Shown here piece by piece: positions 53,539-63,625 of a stretch of 64,000 bases of DNA. The DNA lies in the NCBI GenBank assembly GCA_022494885.1, contig JAGVSM010004888.1, forward strand, positions 62,001-126,000, in the 5' to 3' direction. The notes below the pieces were generated by a model that saw only the letters and a list, made by a program, of their open reading frames with translations, searched no databases and was not told the origin of the DNA. The position numbers were made by a program, and so were the translations under genes. This DNA is from Micrasema longulum. Taxonomy: Eukaryota; Arthropoda; Insecta; Trichoptera; Brachycentridae. Numbering within the stretch: position 1 is the first letter of the stretch; each line of letters begins with the position of its first letter.

Positions 53539-53889
53539 CCAAAATAAAAACAGATACGCCATAATAAATTACCTAAGCTATTATCACCCAAAGTTCCCGT
53601 TCACCAACCAAATCGATCCAGTCAATACATAAGATGAATCCAACTTTTAATACAATTTAAATTTCTCTCCACATTGGATCCTTTAAAACCAAAATAGTGT
53701 TTATTTCTTCAGATCACGGGGTACGAGAATCTATGCGTGTTTTTACGGGCCACCAGAAAAGAAAAGAAATTACCATCTTTTCTTGAGCATTCGAATTTTT
53801 CCATAGATAATGTAGCTGGGTGTCGCCAGTGCAAACAACTTGTGAGTCGAAGTACTTATTTACAATATTTTTTTCGTAAAAACGGCGCA
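53539..53889. other. Spacer, nothing recognised
   Basis: No supported feature. Confidence 0.4.
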
Positions 53890-54140
53890 TGTCATCATTA
53901 TTTCATCATTTTTCTTTCTGCACATTAGTGCATAAGGCACTGCATTGGTACATTAATAATGCATCGTATTTCGATCGTCCGTTACATGAGGGTAAGGCGG
54001 CCATCTTACATTTCTTAAAGCGAATTACTATTAAAATAAACATTTCACGTTGAACCTGCCAGTAACGGAACCTGGGACTTCAAGCATAGTTGGCAAACGC
54101 AAATGGCAGGCAAATATGCTAACTACTACACCAAGAGGCG
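53890..54140 (-). mobile_element. SINE-1, diverged
   Basis: 'AGTGCATAAGGCACTGCATT', 'CCGTTACATGAGGGTAAGGC', 'GAACCTGCCAGTAACGGAAC' and 'TACACCAAGAGGCGGAG' in tail-to-head order. Confidence 0.75.
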
Positions 54141-54258
54141 GAGTTATCTTTTCGGGGTTGAAGATTAAGATAACTTTGTTTCAGAGTACCCTTTAAAAAT
54201 CGTATGATTTTAAATCCTACTTTAATGCTTTAATTTTTTAAACTGTGAAACCTTATAC

Positions 54259-54407
54259 TATATCACAACAGAGACAAATAATATTTTAAAGAAGGGAATA
54301 TAAAAGTCAAGGCATTTACAGGGTTTTTGTCCTGTCACTGGCTGTAAATGCCTAGACTTCTATATTACTTATTTTGAATGTTCTTCATCTATGTTGTAAT
54401 AAATGTA
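54259..54407. repeat. FB-1 minimal palindrome
   Basis: Minus block 'AAAGTCAAGGCATTTACAGG' .. 'CCTGTCACTGGC' runs directly into plus block 'TGTAAATGCCTAGACTTCTA' .. 'GTTCTTCATCTATGTTGTAA'. The fold centre is at about 54345. Confidence 0.75.
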
Positions 54408-54417
54408 TATAAATTGG

Positions 54418-54560
54418 CGGCCTCCGTGGTATAGTGTTTAAGACATTTAATTTACGCACAGAAGGTTCCGGGTTTGATTCCTGGTACTGTGCTGTAATTG
54501 ACCACAGTTATTGCGCCTCAAGATATGCTGTGGTGTTCCATTTCTTATCTATAAAAAAAA
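54418..54560 (+). repeat. SINE-2 head, decayed
   Basis: 'GCGGCCTCCGTGGTATAGTG', 'CACAGAAGGTTCCGGGTTTG', 'ATTCCTGGTACTGTG'. Confidence 0.65.
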
Positions 54561-55149
54561 TTGAATAGACTCAAAATATAGTCTCTGATATTTTAATTTC
54601 GGAAATCGAGTAGGATTAAATTTATGAGAATTTATTCCATTTCCAAAATTAAAAATGTCTCCTTGTCCCCCCCGTAATTTCCACGAACAAGAATTACGAA
54701 AAGTAACTCAATAATCAGGTGGTAATGGAAACGCGGGCAGAAAATAAAACAACTCGGCCCCTTCCCATCCAGAAATGTTTAATTGCCAGAAATTCTAATC
54801 ACGCCTTCTATCAAGCCTTGCAATTAGGATTTGCATACAATTCCGCTGGTTCAATGTTAATCACAAAAGCGGTCAATTAGATTTTTATCGAAGGTATAAT
54901 TTGCAAAATTTAGAAAGACTATGGACTTCGAAAAACAAATAAATAACATTTGTTTTATTTTTGTGATTTTATTTTAAAATTTAACTGATACACACTACAT
55001 GAATATTTATAATTGTAGTACATATAAGGGTACACGCTGGACTGTGTATTAATAAACCCTAGAATAATAAATATACTCTAAAAGATAAACCACAAAAATC
55101 CACTTTTTGGTGATTTTGAGTGGAATATGCAGAAAATTTTATTGTATGC
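54561..55149. other. Spacer, nothing recognised
   Basis: No supported feature. Confidence 0.4.
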
Positions 55150-55866
55150 ATGGAACATGTATTGACTAATAAATAAAACATGAGCACAACCAAAGTAATG
55201 ACTGTGGCCCGTAATGAGGAACGAATAAATGTACTAACGTCAGGAGAAACTTTGAAAAACGAGAAAGATTTTGCGCACCTTAGAAGCTGGATTACCTGGA
55301 ATGGGAGAACAAAAAGAGAAGTTGACTGCCGCATCTATATGCAAAGCAAAGTTTGCGTTTAACAGAAAATCAAAAAAATTTGAGTCAAATGATATAAACT
55401 TAAAGCTCCGCAAGCAACTTGCCAAGACATATGTATGGAGCATATTGATGTACGGTTGTGAAACATAGTGACTTACCGAAAGAGATTAAAAAAAGAAAAA
55501 AAAGACTAAAGGTCTTTGAGATGACGTGCTATAAAAAAATATTAGGGATTTTTTGGAGAGACCGCATCACTAATTCCGCAGTTCTCAGAAAAATCTTAAA
55601 AGGAAGGCACCTAATCAAAACTATCCCAGAGAGGCGAGCCCAATGGATCAGCCATATTTTACGCTATGAGGGTCTCCTGCATGACATAACGGAGGGAATG
55701 GCTGAAGAGACAAATTACAGAGGGCGCCTCCGACGGGAGTATTTGGAGCAAGTGTTCGAGGATTTAAACTGCGCCTCATATACCAAGTTGAAGAGGGCTG
55801 CCGAGAATATAGACCAATGGAGGACGAGATGCGGGACTTTGCAGCAAACTTATCTCCAAGATTAGA
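55150..55866 (+). pseudogene. LINE-B reverse transcriptase C-terminal half, two frameshifts
   Basis: Frame 1 (55180-55320) has 'TKVMTVARNEERIN' and 'SWITWNGRTKREVD', the end of the RT palm. Frame 2 (to 55466) continues 'SICKAKFAFNRKSKKFESND', 'INLKLRKQLAKTYVWSILMY' and 'GCET', the thumb-region 'YGCET' block. Frame 3 (55458-55865) gives 'LKVFEMTCYKKILGIFWRDR', 'ERRAQWISHILRYEGLLHDI' and 'AENIDQWRTRC'. This is a typical arthropod LINE order. The catalytic D-D box lies upstream and is lost. The 1.5 kb (-) copy covers the last 250 bp. Confidence 0.9.
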
Positions 55867-57025
55867 ACTGCAAAAAAAATATGCAGAAACTTTTACTGAA
55901 ATACATAATGTTGGTTAATGATACATTGAAGTCAATAAATATTAAATTAATCGATACAACCAGTTAAAAAACCACCGAAGTCCAACTCACTTTGATGCGA
56001 AATCTACGGATGTCAATTTTACAAGGTTTATGCTCCAATATGTTTTTTTCTCCATAAACACGGAAGCCTAGCATACGTTGTTTATTCCAAACCTTTTAAA
56101 AATATAAACATGGAGTTGTAAAATATCTTATACTCAAGATTTATAAAATAAAAATAAACCTAAAAATTATACAAGATGTATATTTAAAAAAATAACCTAA
56201 AAATTATACAGAATATTCAGTAGAACGTTTAAATAATAAAACATTCAACAATAATACAACAAGAAAATCACAAGTATTGTTTCATACAGCTGGGCAAAGT
56301 GAAAAAAAAACTGTATATATTATGAAATGCATAAATAAATACATATAATTACCGTTCACCATCTTTGAAAAAGTTCAAAAGGTTTGTTCTACAGGAACAA
56401 TATCCTACACTAAATATATCAGATACGTGGGAATAACTATTGCCGAGTTCATGAAGTCTATTTAATACGGCATTACAAGTATACACTGTCCATGAATTGT
56501 TGCTACAAAATGGTGGCACCTGTCTAGTCATTCTTCCAGGCACCTTGAAGTTAATGAGAGATAATATTTCAGGGCAATCCCGTATTGAATTTACAATTTT
56601 GAATAAATTTAAAAGGTCTATAATTTTTCTTCTATCGTTTTATGTTTTAAGTAAAAAACAAATTTTATGTTTTTAGTAAAAAATCGTAATTTAAAAATTC
56701 ATGACTGATTCTAAGTTTAAAATTTATATACCGTAAGAATTTTTTTTAGACTCTTTCAAGAGAATTTTGGTGACAGTTGTAGTTAGGAGTCCATATTGTT
56801 ATACTAGTTTTGTTTCTAAAGCTATAATAACAAATTAATAGTGATATTCTTCTTAAAATAATTATAAATAACTTTTACTTCTTTTTTACTATCTGCCCAT
56901 CGGTTGTAGATATGCAGATTGTTCAATGAAATATATAATAAAATGCTGTTTTATGAACAAACACAAAAAAGTATGGATTGAGTTTTTTTACTGACATTTC
57001 TTGGTGAAACTGCATTCTGAGCATT
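55867..57025. other. AT-rich spacer, nothing recognised
   Basis: The minus-strand frame at 56349-56543 has no visible domain. Confidence 0.35.
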
Positions 57026-57070
57026 CACCAGTCTGACAATGTCGATCACGACGAAACCCGGTCAGTGGTA
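57026..57070 (+). ncRNA. Hammerhead ribozyme-like motif with intact stem I and II
   Basis: Stem I ACCAGT (57027-57032) pairs with AGTGGT (57064-57069), one mismatch. Core CTGACAA (57033-57039; one departure from CUGANGA). Stem II GTCG-ATCA-CGAC (57041-57052). GAAA (57053-57056), stem III ACCCGGT (57056-57062), cleavage-site C (57063). The core G-to-A change and an extra C in stem III suggest reduced activity. Confidence 0.62.
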
Positions 57071-57479
57071 AAAATTTGAAAATAAAAGTGCAATAAAACT
57101 ATTTACATATTTTTATTATTATAATTACAATAATTGTACTTAAACGAACTTTCATGTTTTGTTTATAGAACAATTTTTGCTCTGTGTTCTTCCACATTAA
57201 CGTGTTAGACCATACATATGTACCTTTTATAAATTTCATGGAAGTCCATTAACCGACGAAATATACATAAGTTGGCATATTTGTCTTAATTATGGCCAAA
57301 TACGAATTAAATCATGAATTTCACTGTTCACAGAATCTAATGATGGTAGTTAACAAAAAAAGTTATAGAGTCTTAAACATTTTGTTGATACACTAATCGC
57401 TTTCCTGAACAAGAGTCCAAATCTGACTACCGTGGTATCCTTAACGTAAGGTCATTGTGTAAATGGTTAATAATTAAGA
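57071..57479. other. AT-rich spacer, nothing recognised
   Basis: The first 45 bp is an A/T-rich extension of the hammerhead repeat. Confidence 0.35.
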
Positions 57480-57818
57480 TGGATCTGCCATAGAAGCGTG
57501 CTCAGGATGCTTCAGGAGAGCCTTAGCCCAAGTACGCAGTACCATCACATAAATTATTTTAAAAATCAAAACCATATTTTAGACCAGCTATTTTTGTACA
57601 AATTAATAAACAGTAAAAATGATTCTCCTAATCTAATTAAAAGACTTCCATTCCGCGTGACAAGACAACATCTTCTGTTTTGTACAGACAATGCGTCAAC
57701 GAACTATTTAAAACAATCTACAATACGTAGAATATGCGAGCTATTTAACTTTTTACCGCGGTTGATAATATTTACGGAAATAAACGTAACTTTAAGTAAA
57801 AAGTCATATAAATATTAA
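57480..57818 (+). pseudogene. CR1/Jockey-like RT C-terminus, fused to a LINE-E scrap
   Basis: In the frame 57498-57818, residues 1-13 ('MLRMLQESLSPST') correspond to the LINE-E block. From residue ~16 the sequence is of a different type: 'LDQLFLYKLINSKNDSPNLI', 'RLPFRVTRQHLLF' and 'STIRRICELFNFL', the 'LFLYKLIN...L...I.F..P.R..R...LF' arrangement of CR1/Jockey-like C-termini, ending at a natural stop. So two LINE fragments seem joined, either by insertion or recombination. Confidence 0.65.
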
Positions 57819-57932
57819 AAGAAATACACATTTCATAAATTTGATTATTATATACTTCTATTTCAATTCTAATCGTTTATTTTTATTTTTTATTTGTCTT
57901 TTTGTTTTAAAGAATCGTTGACACAATTCTAG

Positions 57933-58345
57933 TCATGCGGTTACAAGAGGAGATCCCAGCCGAATGCTCGTACAAGGTTTTCCTCTAATTCGAATTATTT
58001 AATACCAAAAACACGTACGACTTTCGCTCAGAGAAATTTCTCTTTTGTGGTCCCAAGAGTGTTCAATGTTCTGGATGAACATATTAAGTTCTCCAAAACC
58101 AGAGCCACTTTCAGGAGAGGTGTACAAGTTTGTATTGTGTCTAAAAAAAGAGACCACTGTAGGAGACAGCTACGAGACATTGCATAGATTTAAATATAGT
58201 ACTAGTAAGCGTGTTGTTGAGATGTTTATTAAAATGTTTGTTTGTGTTATAATTTTTATTTCTAGTATTTTTTAATAACATCCATGCTTCCACTTTCTAT
58301 TATATTGTGCACAGAACTCTTGGCCTTACAGAGTAAGGGATACGT
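57933..58345 (+). pseudogene. LINE-D C-terminus and 3' UTR, best copy
   Basis: The open frame 57933-58187 reads 'RTRFSSNSNYLIPKTRTTFA', 'QRNFSFVVPRVFNVLDEHIK', 'TRATFRRGVQVCIVSK' and 'CRRQLRDIA', then a stop. The 'R...F..R.FS...PR.(F/W)N.L...I....(S/T)...F...' order is the last conserved block of several LINE clades. The 3' UTR shares 'CATGCTTCCACTTTCTATTA' and 'AGAACTCTTGGCCTTACAGA' with the 14.65 and 34.9 kb copies. 5'-truncated. Confidence 0.75.
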
Positions 58346-58417
58346 TTTTTTTTATAATATGAAATTATGTATGAAAAAAAAATGAAAGAATGAAAAAACA
58401 AAAACAAAAAAGGCAAT

Positions 58418-58502
58418 GTTTTGAGTTTGTCCAAATTTTTGTAGGCAAGGACTGGATATAACTCCCTATGGTTCATATAAACGGCTGTTAATATTAACAT
58501 AA
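58418..58502 (-). repeat. FB-1 left arm
   Basis: 'TGTTTTGAGTTTGTCCAAAT', 'GCAAGGACTGGATATAACTC', 'CGGCTGTTAATATTAACATA'. Its mirror image is at 58765-58850; a SINE-1 separates them. Confidence 0.8.
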
Positions 58503-58738
58503 TGATGGTGCACAGGGCACTGAATTGGTACGCCAATCGCAGCGTATCTTGATCATTTTTGTTACATAAAGGTAAGATGATCAGACTTACGCTTCAGGTA
58601 CCAGTCCAGGGACTATGAAATATTCTAGTGTGAAAACACCCCTTTAAATAAATATTTCATATCAACCATGTCGGGAATCGAACCCGAAACCATTTGCATG
58701 GCAGGCTTACGCGCTAACCATCACACCACGAGGCTGAC
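58503..58738 (-). mobile_element. SINE-1 inserted in an FB-1 palindrome
   Basis: Tail 'GATGGTGCACAGGGCACTGA', body 'GTACCAGTCCAGGGACTATG' and 'TATTCTAGTGTGAAAACACC', head 'GTCGGGAATCGAACCCGAAA' and 'CACACCACGAGGCTGAC'. High similarity to other full copies, so relatively recent. Confidence 0.88.
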
Positions 58739-58764
58739 ACATTCACACATAGTACATGTATTAT

Positions 58765-59155
58765 GTTAATACTAACAGCCGCGTAGGGGGTTGAATCCAG
58801 TCCTTGTCTTCAAACATTTGGACAAACTCAAAACATTGTTGATAAATCCACCAGGTCCAAGAACAAGTATATAAATTGAAAAATGTTTTCAGGCGTTGCC
58901 TAGTATGTAAGTAAAAAAATTATATCAAATAAATCTCACACGCAACAATATAGTTTTCACCTTTTTAAATTCACAAACATCAACAGCCGGAAGAATTGAA
59001 GGAATGCTCAAATAAAAACAAAAATAGTGAATGTTACACAGTGTGTAAAGTGGTCACTTAAACCAGCCAACGACAGGTCATAAGCCTTGTAAATGCCTAG
59101 ACTTTTATATTCCCTTCTCTAAAGTGTTCTACCTCTCTGTTGTATTATTTAAAAA
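58765..59155 (+). repeat. FB-1 right arm and following full unit
   Basis: 'TATGTTAATACTAACAGCCG' mirrors the left arm, then the ACATTGTTG end, then 'ATCCACCAGGTCCAAGAACA', 'GTTTTCAGGCGTTGCCTAGT', 'GTTACACAGTGTGTAAAGTG' and 'AACCAGCCAACGACAGGTCA': one complete unit of ~380 bp. Confidence 0.85.
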
Positions 59156-59317
59156 ATTACATAACAATAAATTATTGTCTTAAGTGTAAGCAATTTTTTC
59201 GTTGTGTGCACGCGCGTGCACTAATGTACATATAATTTTGATTTCTAAAATGGGGGCGGACAATGCAATATTTTATATATATATTATAAAACATTTAAGA
59301 ATATTCATTACTTGTCA

Positions 59318-59400
59318 GTGAGTCCGTTGTGCAGAGGTTGTCGCTTTTGCCTACCATTCTTGAGGTTCTGGATTTTAATCCGGTTTTTTTTTAAATGTTG
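59318..59400 (+). repeat. SINE-1 head fragment
   Basis: 'TCAGTGAGTCCGTTGTGCAG', 'TCGCTTTTGCCTACCATTCT' and 'GGATTTTAATCCGG' form a decayed tRNA-like head. Confidence 0.5.
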
Positions 59401-61419
59401 ATGTTGAATCATACACAATCTGATGTGAAGTAATCAAGTAAACCACGAGAAAAGTGTCATGGACTCCAGATCAGGAAGTCCGAGGCCAAAATACTACTCT
59501 ACAAAAATTTTCTCTCATTTTATAACACGTTTTTAAACGGGTAAAAGAAAATGGCTTCATAAACTTTCGTATTCCGCATAGACTCACAAGACTTATTTTT
59601 TCGTTTTACAGTTATCATCATGGTACTAATTGTTCATTGAATTCACCAATTATTTGCATGCAGCAACTTGCAAATCAAAACTGTGATGATTTAGATTTAT
59701 TTTATACCACGTCGCTGATGATCAAGTCCTGTGGATTGAAAAAGAATTTATAATTAAAAATTCAAAAAATTATTATTTCTTCACTTTTGTTTTAACTCTA
59801 TACTCTTGTGTGTATAATTATTTTTAAAATTTATTATTGTTTAGTATTATTATTTATATAAACCATGAAGTTAACTTTTTAACCTTCTTTTTAAAGGACT
59901 TTCTTTTTCTTTTTTTTCTTTTTTATTCTTCTCTTCCTCTTTTTTAAAACTGCTATTTTCTGTAATTTACCTGTCTTATAAATAGGTAAATATAAATATT
60001 TGTTACAGATGTAATATTTCTTTATTTATATATAAATACTGATTAAAATTGTGTACTTTTCTCGTTGTTTTTGTTCTTTTTTTAATTGTGATATTTTTAG
60101 TTGTATTTTTTTCACTGGTTTTATTGTAATTATGTAAAAGATTCATGAAACCGTAAATAAATAAATAATTGAATTATTTGGGTTTATCACAAAACCCAAA
60201 AAATCAACAAAAAAATTACATGTCTTCATAAATCCTGTACGTGTATATTCGCTTTTTTAAGACGTTTTCTTTTACAGGTTAAATATTTTCAATAGACAAT
60301 AAGGGTTGAAGAACACATTTTATGTAAATTTTTTTATTTTTTTATTATTGCATTATACGTTTGAAGCGGTTTTCACTATTTGTCTTTAATTTTCCGTTTT
60401 TTCTTATAACCCTAAAAGCATTTCAGATTTTTTCAACTAATTGGTATTCACTTTGCGATCAGATTGCGTTGTGTGCCCCTAAAAGGGGCAGGGATAAAGA
60501 AAACGAGATTAAATGGCAAATACACAGCGACGCTACTTTAGCAATAAATTAATTTGCTTCAAGATATACTAACCAACCGAAAGTGTCCACAAGATGGCGT
60601 CAAACCACACATAAAACTAGAGAAGTAACCAAAAAGATTGACAATTAATTCCCTTATATTTACTGAACCAACGAAATAAAACGAACGTTTTTCTAAACCT
60701 GCACTGATTTTGCATTTGGATTCATCGCAATAAACGTACGCATTTTGTTTTGAACGCGTGTTAAATAAGCTAGTAAAATAGGGGCAACTCACAAAAAATA
60801 AATTCGATTTTCACGTCGATATTTTGATAGTGATTTAAGGCGTATTGTTTTTTTTGTTTTATATCGTTTTTTACTAGCGGTTTTGAGCAAATTAATGGAC
60901 ATAGTACGATAGAAATGCGGTCTGTATTCACATTGACAAATTATGTAGAATTTCTCTTAGATAAGATTATTATTGGACAAAGCGTTCAAAAGAAAACATG
61001 GCGTTTGCATTAATAGTTGCTCTCCCGATACGTTGCGTGATTACAAAGCTGAAAAATGCGTACTTTTTGTTTTGCCAACTAGAATATACGTAAGGAAGTA
61101 ATTTATGGAATTAATGTTTTATCTGCACAAAAGGATGGTCGCCTTTTTTCTAACACCCTTGAAAATCCCTCCTAAGAAAATAACATTATTTGCTCTTGTA
61201 CGTACTTATACGATTTTGAAATTTTATATATTATTATCAAAAATTAAGCCAGCTGGTGAAAACGAAGTATAAATAATAATCTAAAAGTCGCACTCAAACG
61301 CTTAACAAAGTTAAATAAATAATTTAGTACCTCAACCTTTTATTATTTATTTATTTGGCTACTCAATTACATGAAATAAATTATGAGCTATCACATAATT
61401 TAAGTCATAATTAAAAAAT
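59401..61419. other. AT-rich spacer with a LINE-like tail
   Basis: 59870-60180 is T-rich and ends 'GAAACCGTAAATAAATAAAT', the style of a LINE 3' UTR and tail. Frames at 60361-60552 (+) and 60559-60792 (-) are unrecognised. Nothing else seen. Confidence 0.35.
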
Positions 61420-61490
61420 ACTTTGTTTGTAATCACTTTTTATTTATTTCATTACTGACCGGTTTCGAAGCCACAGTAGCTCTTTTATGT
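61420..61490 (-). repeat. Family P repeat with hammerhead-like remnant
   Basis: Minus strand: 'AAGAGCTACTGTGGCTTC', then GAAACCGGTC (plus 61457-61466), 'AGTAATGAAATAAATAAAAA' and 'GTGATTACAAACAAAGTA'. GAAA, self-complementary ACCGGT and C are intact; the CUGANGA core is not. Confidence 0.5.
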
Positions 61491-61499
61491 ACTCACGAA

Positions 61500-61802
61500 T
61501 AAATAGGAAATTAATATTATCCCATTGAATACTTTAACAGTGCATTTTAAATAAAATATCTAATGCATATGTGGGTTTTAAGTCAAGTCTTTACATAAAG
61601 TAGTATTTTGTGTTAGTAAAGGTATAGAGTGACGAGCGAGGAAGGTTGAAATTCAACCATTTGTTTTAGTTTTAAAATTAGACAAGAGTGAACCATAGGG
61701 AATATTAAACCCATTTAAGAGAAGCCGGGCTATTGACCGATATTTTTTAAATTTATTTATATATTCATATTTTTTGCCTACAAACTATAGTTAATAATGA
61801 AA
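61500..61802. other. Spacer, nothing recognised
   Basis: No supported feature. Confidence 0.4.
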
Positions 61803-61860
61803 ATAATGTGACCTCACTGGGGTTTTCCGTGCCGAGGACACTTAACAATATACTTTTTAA
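61803..61860 (+). repeat. Repeat family E
   Basis: 'TGTGACCTCACTGGGGTTTT' and 'CCGTGCCGAGGACACTTAAC', as at 27.29 kb. Confidence 0.6.
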
Positions 61861-62089
61861 AATTACATTTGAGAATAAACAAAGAAGACTAACTTAAAAA
61901 AACGAAGATAATTAACAAATATTCAGACAAATTTAAATACAAGGTATTTATGTACGTCTATATTATTTATATTACAAAACGCACACTGAAAATAACAAAA
62001 ACCTAACATAAGCTGTACACTTGTGGAGCAGTTGGTTCAATATTGGTATGGGCGAATGAGACAATCCATTTTACTTCAACCTAGCTCTA

Positions 62090-62330
62090 CTATCCATTTT
62101 TTTCTACTAAGCCTTTTTAAACATTTTCTTTTTCAATCTCGCATCTCTTAGTTCCGCCGAATAAAGTCGAAAAATCGTCATCGATGACCTTCCAGACAGT
62201 AAAGAAGAGGTAACTTGGATTAAGGTTCTCCTGAAGCATACGCAAAATGTGTCTTATCCAGGTCCACTGCTGTTTCCTCAAAACGCTCGTTTTAGAAGGC
62301 TGCTGCGTCTGTCCTCGGACTTTAATATTA
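62090..62330 (-). pseudogene. LINE-E C-terminal fragment
   Basis: The minus strand, in one frame, reads 'VLRKQQWTWIRHILRMLQEN', 'LNPSYLFFTVWKVIDDDF' and 'STLFGGTKRCEIEKENV'. The 'R..W.WI.HILRM' start is the standard post-RT block of arthropod LINEs, and the rest aligns with 39.1 kb. Too short to stand out as an ORF. Confidence 0.65.
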
Positions 62331-62539
62331 GTAATGAAATCAAACTAACCTTTACCTAATATTTTCCTCAAGCATTTACTCTCAAAACTAAAAAATTTGG
62401 TGTTTTGAGTAAACTTCAGTAAGGTGCCAAGATTCGCACCTATATATAAGTATTGGCATTATACAAGAGTGCAATAATCGGCATTTTGTTTTGACCGATT
62501 ATAGACTAGAGTTCCAGACAACATGCACCGTGTTAAGAG

Positions 62540-62830
62540 TTGCAATTATTGGCCAGTTGCGAGCTCTTCGTGTATGCTACCATTCTCAGGTATGTGTACT
62601 CCCAAGTATTTAAAGCGGTCAACTTTCTCAATCCTCTGACCATAATTATAGAGAGGCTGATCAGGGTCGGGAAAGGATTTGTTGTATATAATCTTCTTGT
62701 TTATTTTATCCTCGTGATAAATCTTCATGGTTTCACACGATTACTATATCTCCTATGCCTTCATTACGACTTTTCCATCGCGCCTATTGCTGCATTCACC
62801 TTAATTTAGTAAAAGGACATGCATCAACAA
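62540..62830 (-). pseudogene. LINE RT palm fragment
   Basis: The minus-strand 60-codon frame has 'KIYHEDKINKKIIYN' and 'QRIEKVDRFKYLGVHIPENG' followed by 'SIHEELATGQ': the 'F.YLG..I...G....(E)I' block just after the RT catalytic box. Upstream sequence has stops, and the catalytic aspartates are not visible. It may belong with the LINE-E piece at 62.2 kb, the same strand and correct order, with internal loss. Confidence 0.7.
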
Positions 62831-63129
62831 ATGAGGAACATCTTGGGATGTCTCATCATCACGTGGACTGCTTTTGATTTTTAAGAGTGATGCGGTGACG
62901 ATTGTTTATAAACCCTCTGTTGCCGGTGATGATCAGTATACTTGCTGCGTTCTCCTGCGTGAAATATTGTTGGTTTTTTTTTTTTTTACTTGTTCACTGC
63001 AAAAAGCCATCAGTCGAAAACACTTGCTAAGAATTTTGGTATATTTCAAACACATACTCGTAATTGTTTTATTTTTTCTTAACCTATTACCAACATTGAC
63101 TCTTCTTTTTTCAAATTTATTATAATACC
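62831..63129. other. Spacer, nothing recognised
   Basis: Frames at 62874-63125 (+) and 62933-63166 (-) lack visible domains. Confidence 0.35.
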
Positions 63130-63215
63130 AACAATATTTTGGGTATGTCCAAATCTTTGGACGCAAATTCTGTTTTTTTCCTTACGAGGTTAATATCAAT
63201 ATATTCTACATAATT
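63130..63215 (-). repeat. FB-1 end fragment
   Basis: 'AACAATATTTTGGGTATGTC', 'CAAATCTTTGGACGCAAATT', 'GAGGTTAATATCAATATATT'. Confidence 0.65.
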
Positions 63216-63371
63216 TTTCAACAGAGGTAAAATTGATGAGAAACTCAAAAATAAACACGCACGGAAAGGTTTTATTTAAACCGAGACAGAATCGTAAAAT
63301 TATTTTTTTTATACAAGAAATATATAGAAGAAATATTTGCGTTTTTATGATTTACCAAAATATTTAATTTT

Positions 63372-63505
63372 GAGGGCCATTTTTAACGAGTTGTAAATAA
63401 CTCACTTTAAGAAAATGTAATCAAGTTGCGGTAGAGTCGGATTCAAACCACGGACCTTCGGTCCGTGAATCCGAGACACTAGCCACGGGACCACAACCCG
63501 ATCAT
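63372..63505 (-). mobile_element. SINE-3 copy, best preserved
   Basis: Minus strand: head 'CGGGTTGTGGTCCCGTGGCT', 'AAGGTCCGTGGTTTGAATCC', body 'CTCTACCGCAACTTGATTAC', 'GTTATTTACAACTCGTTAAA', 'ATGGCCCTCAAAATTAAATA'. The head is clearly tRNA-like. Confidence 0.75.
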
Positions 63506-63519
63506 TCATGCAATTCCTA

Positions 63520-63625
63520 TTGGCCGAGTGATGAATGTTGCACAGTGCGTAAAGTGATAACTAAATTAAGCCAATGAAAGATCATCATAAGCTCTTTAAC
63601 TTTCATAATTTCAAATGCTTCATTT
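63520..63625 (+). repeat. FB-1 fragment
   Basis: 'TGATGAATGTTGCACAGTGC', 'GTAAAGTGATAACTAAATTA' and 'AGCCAATGAAAGATCATCAT'. Confidence 0.6.
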
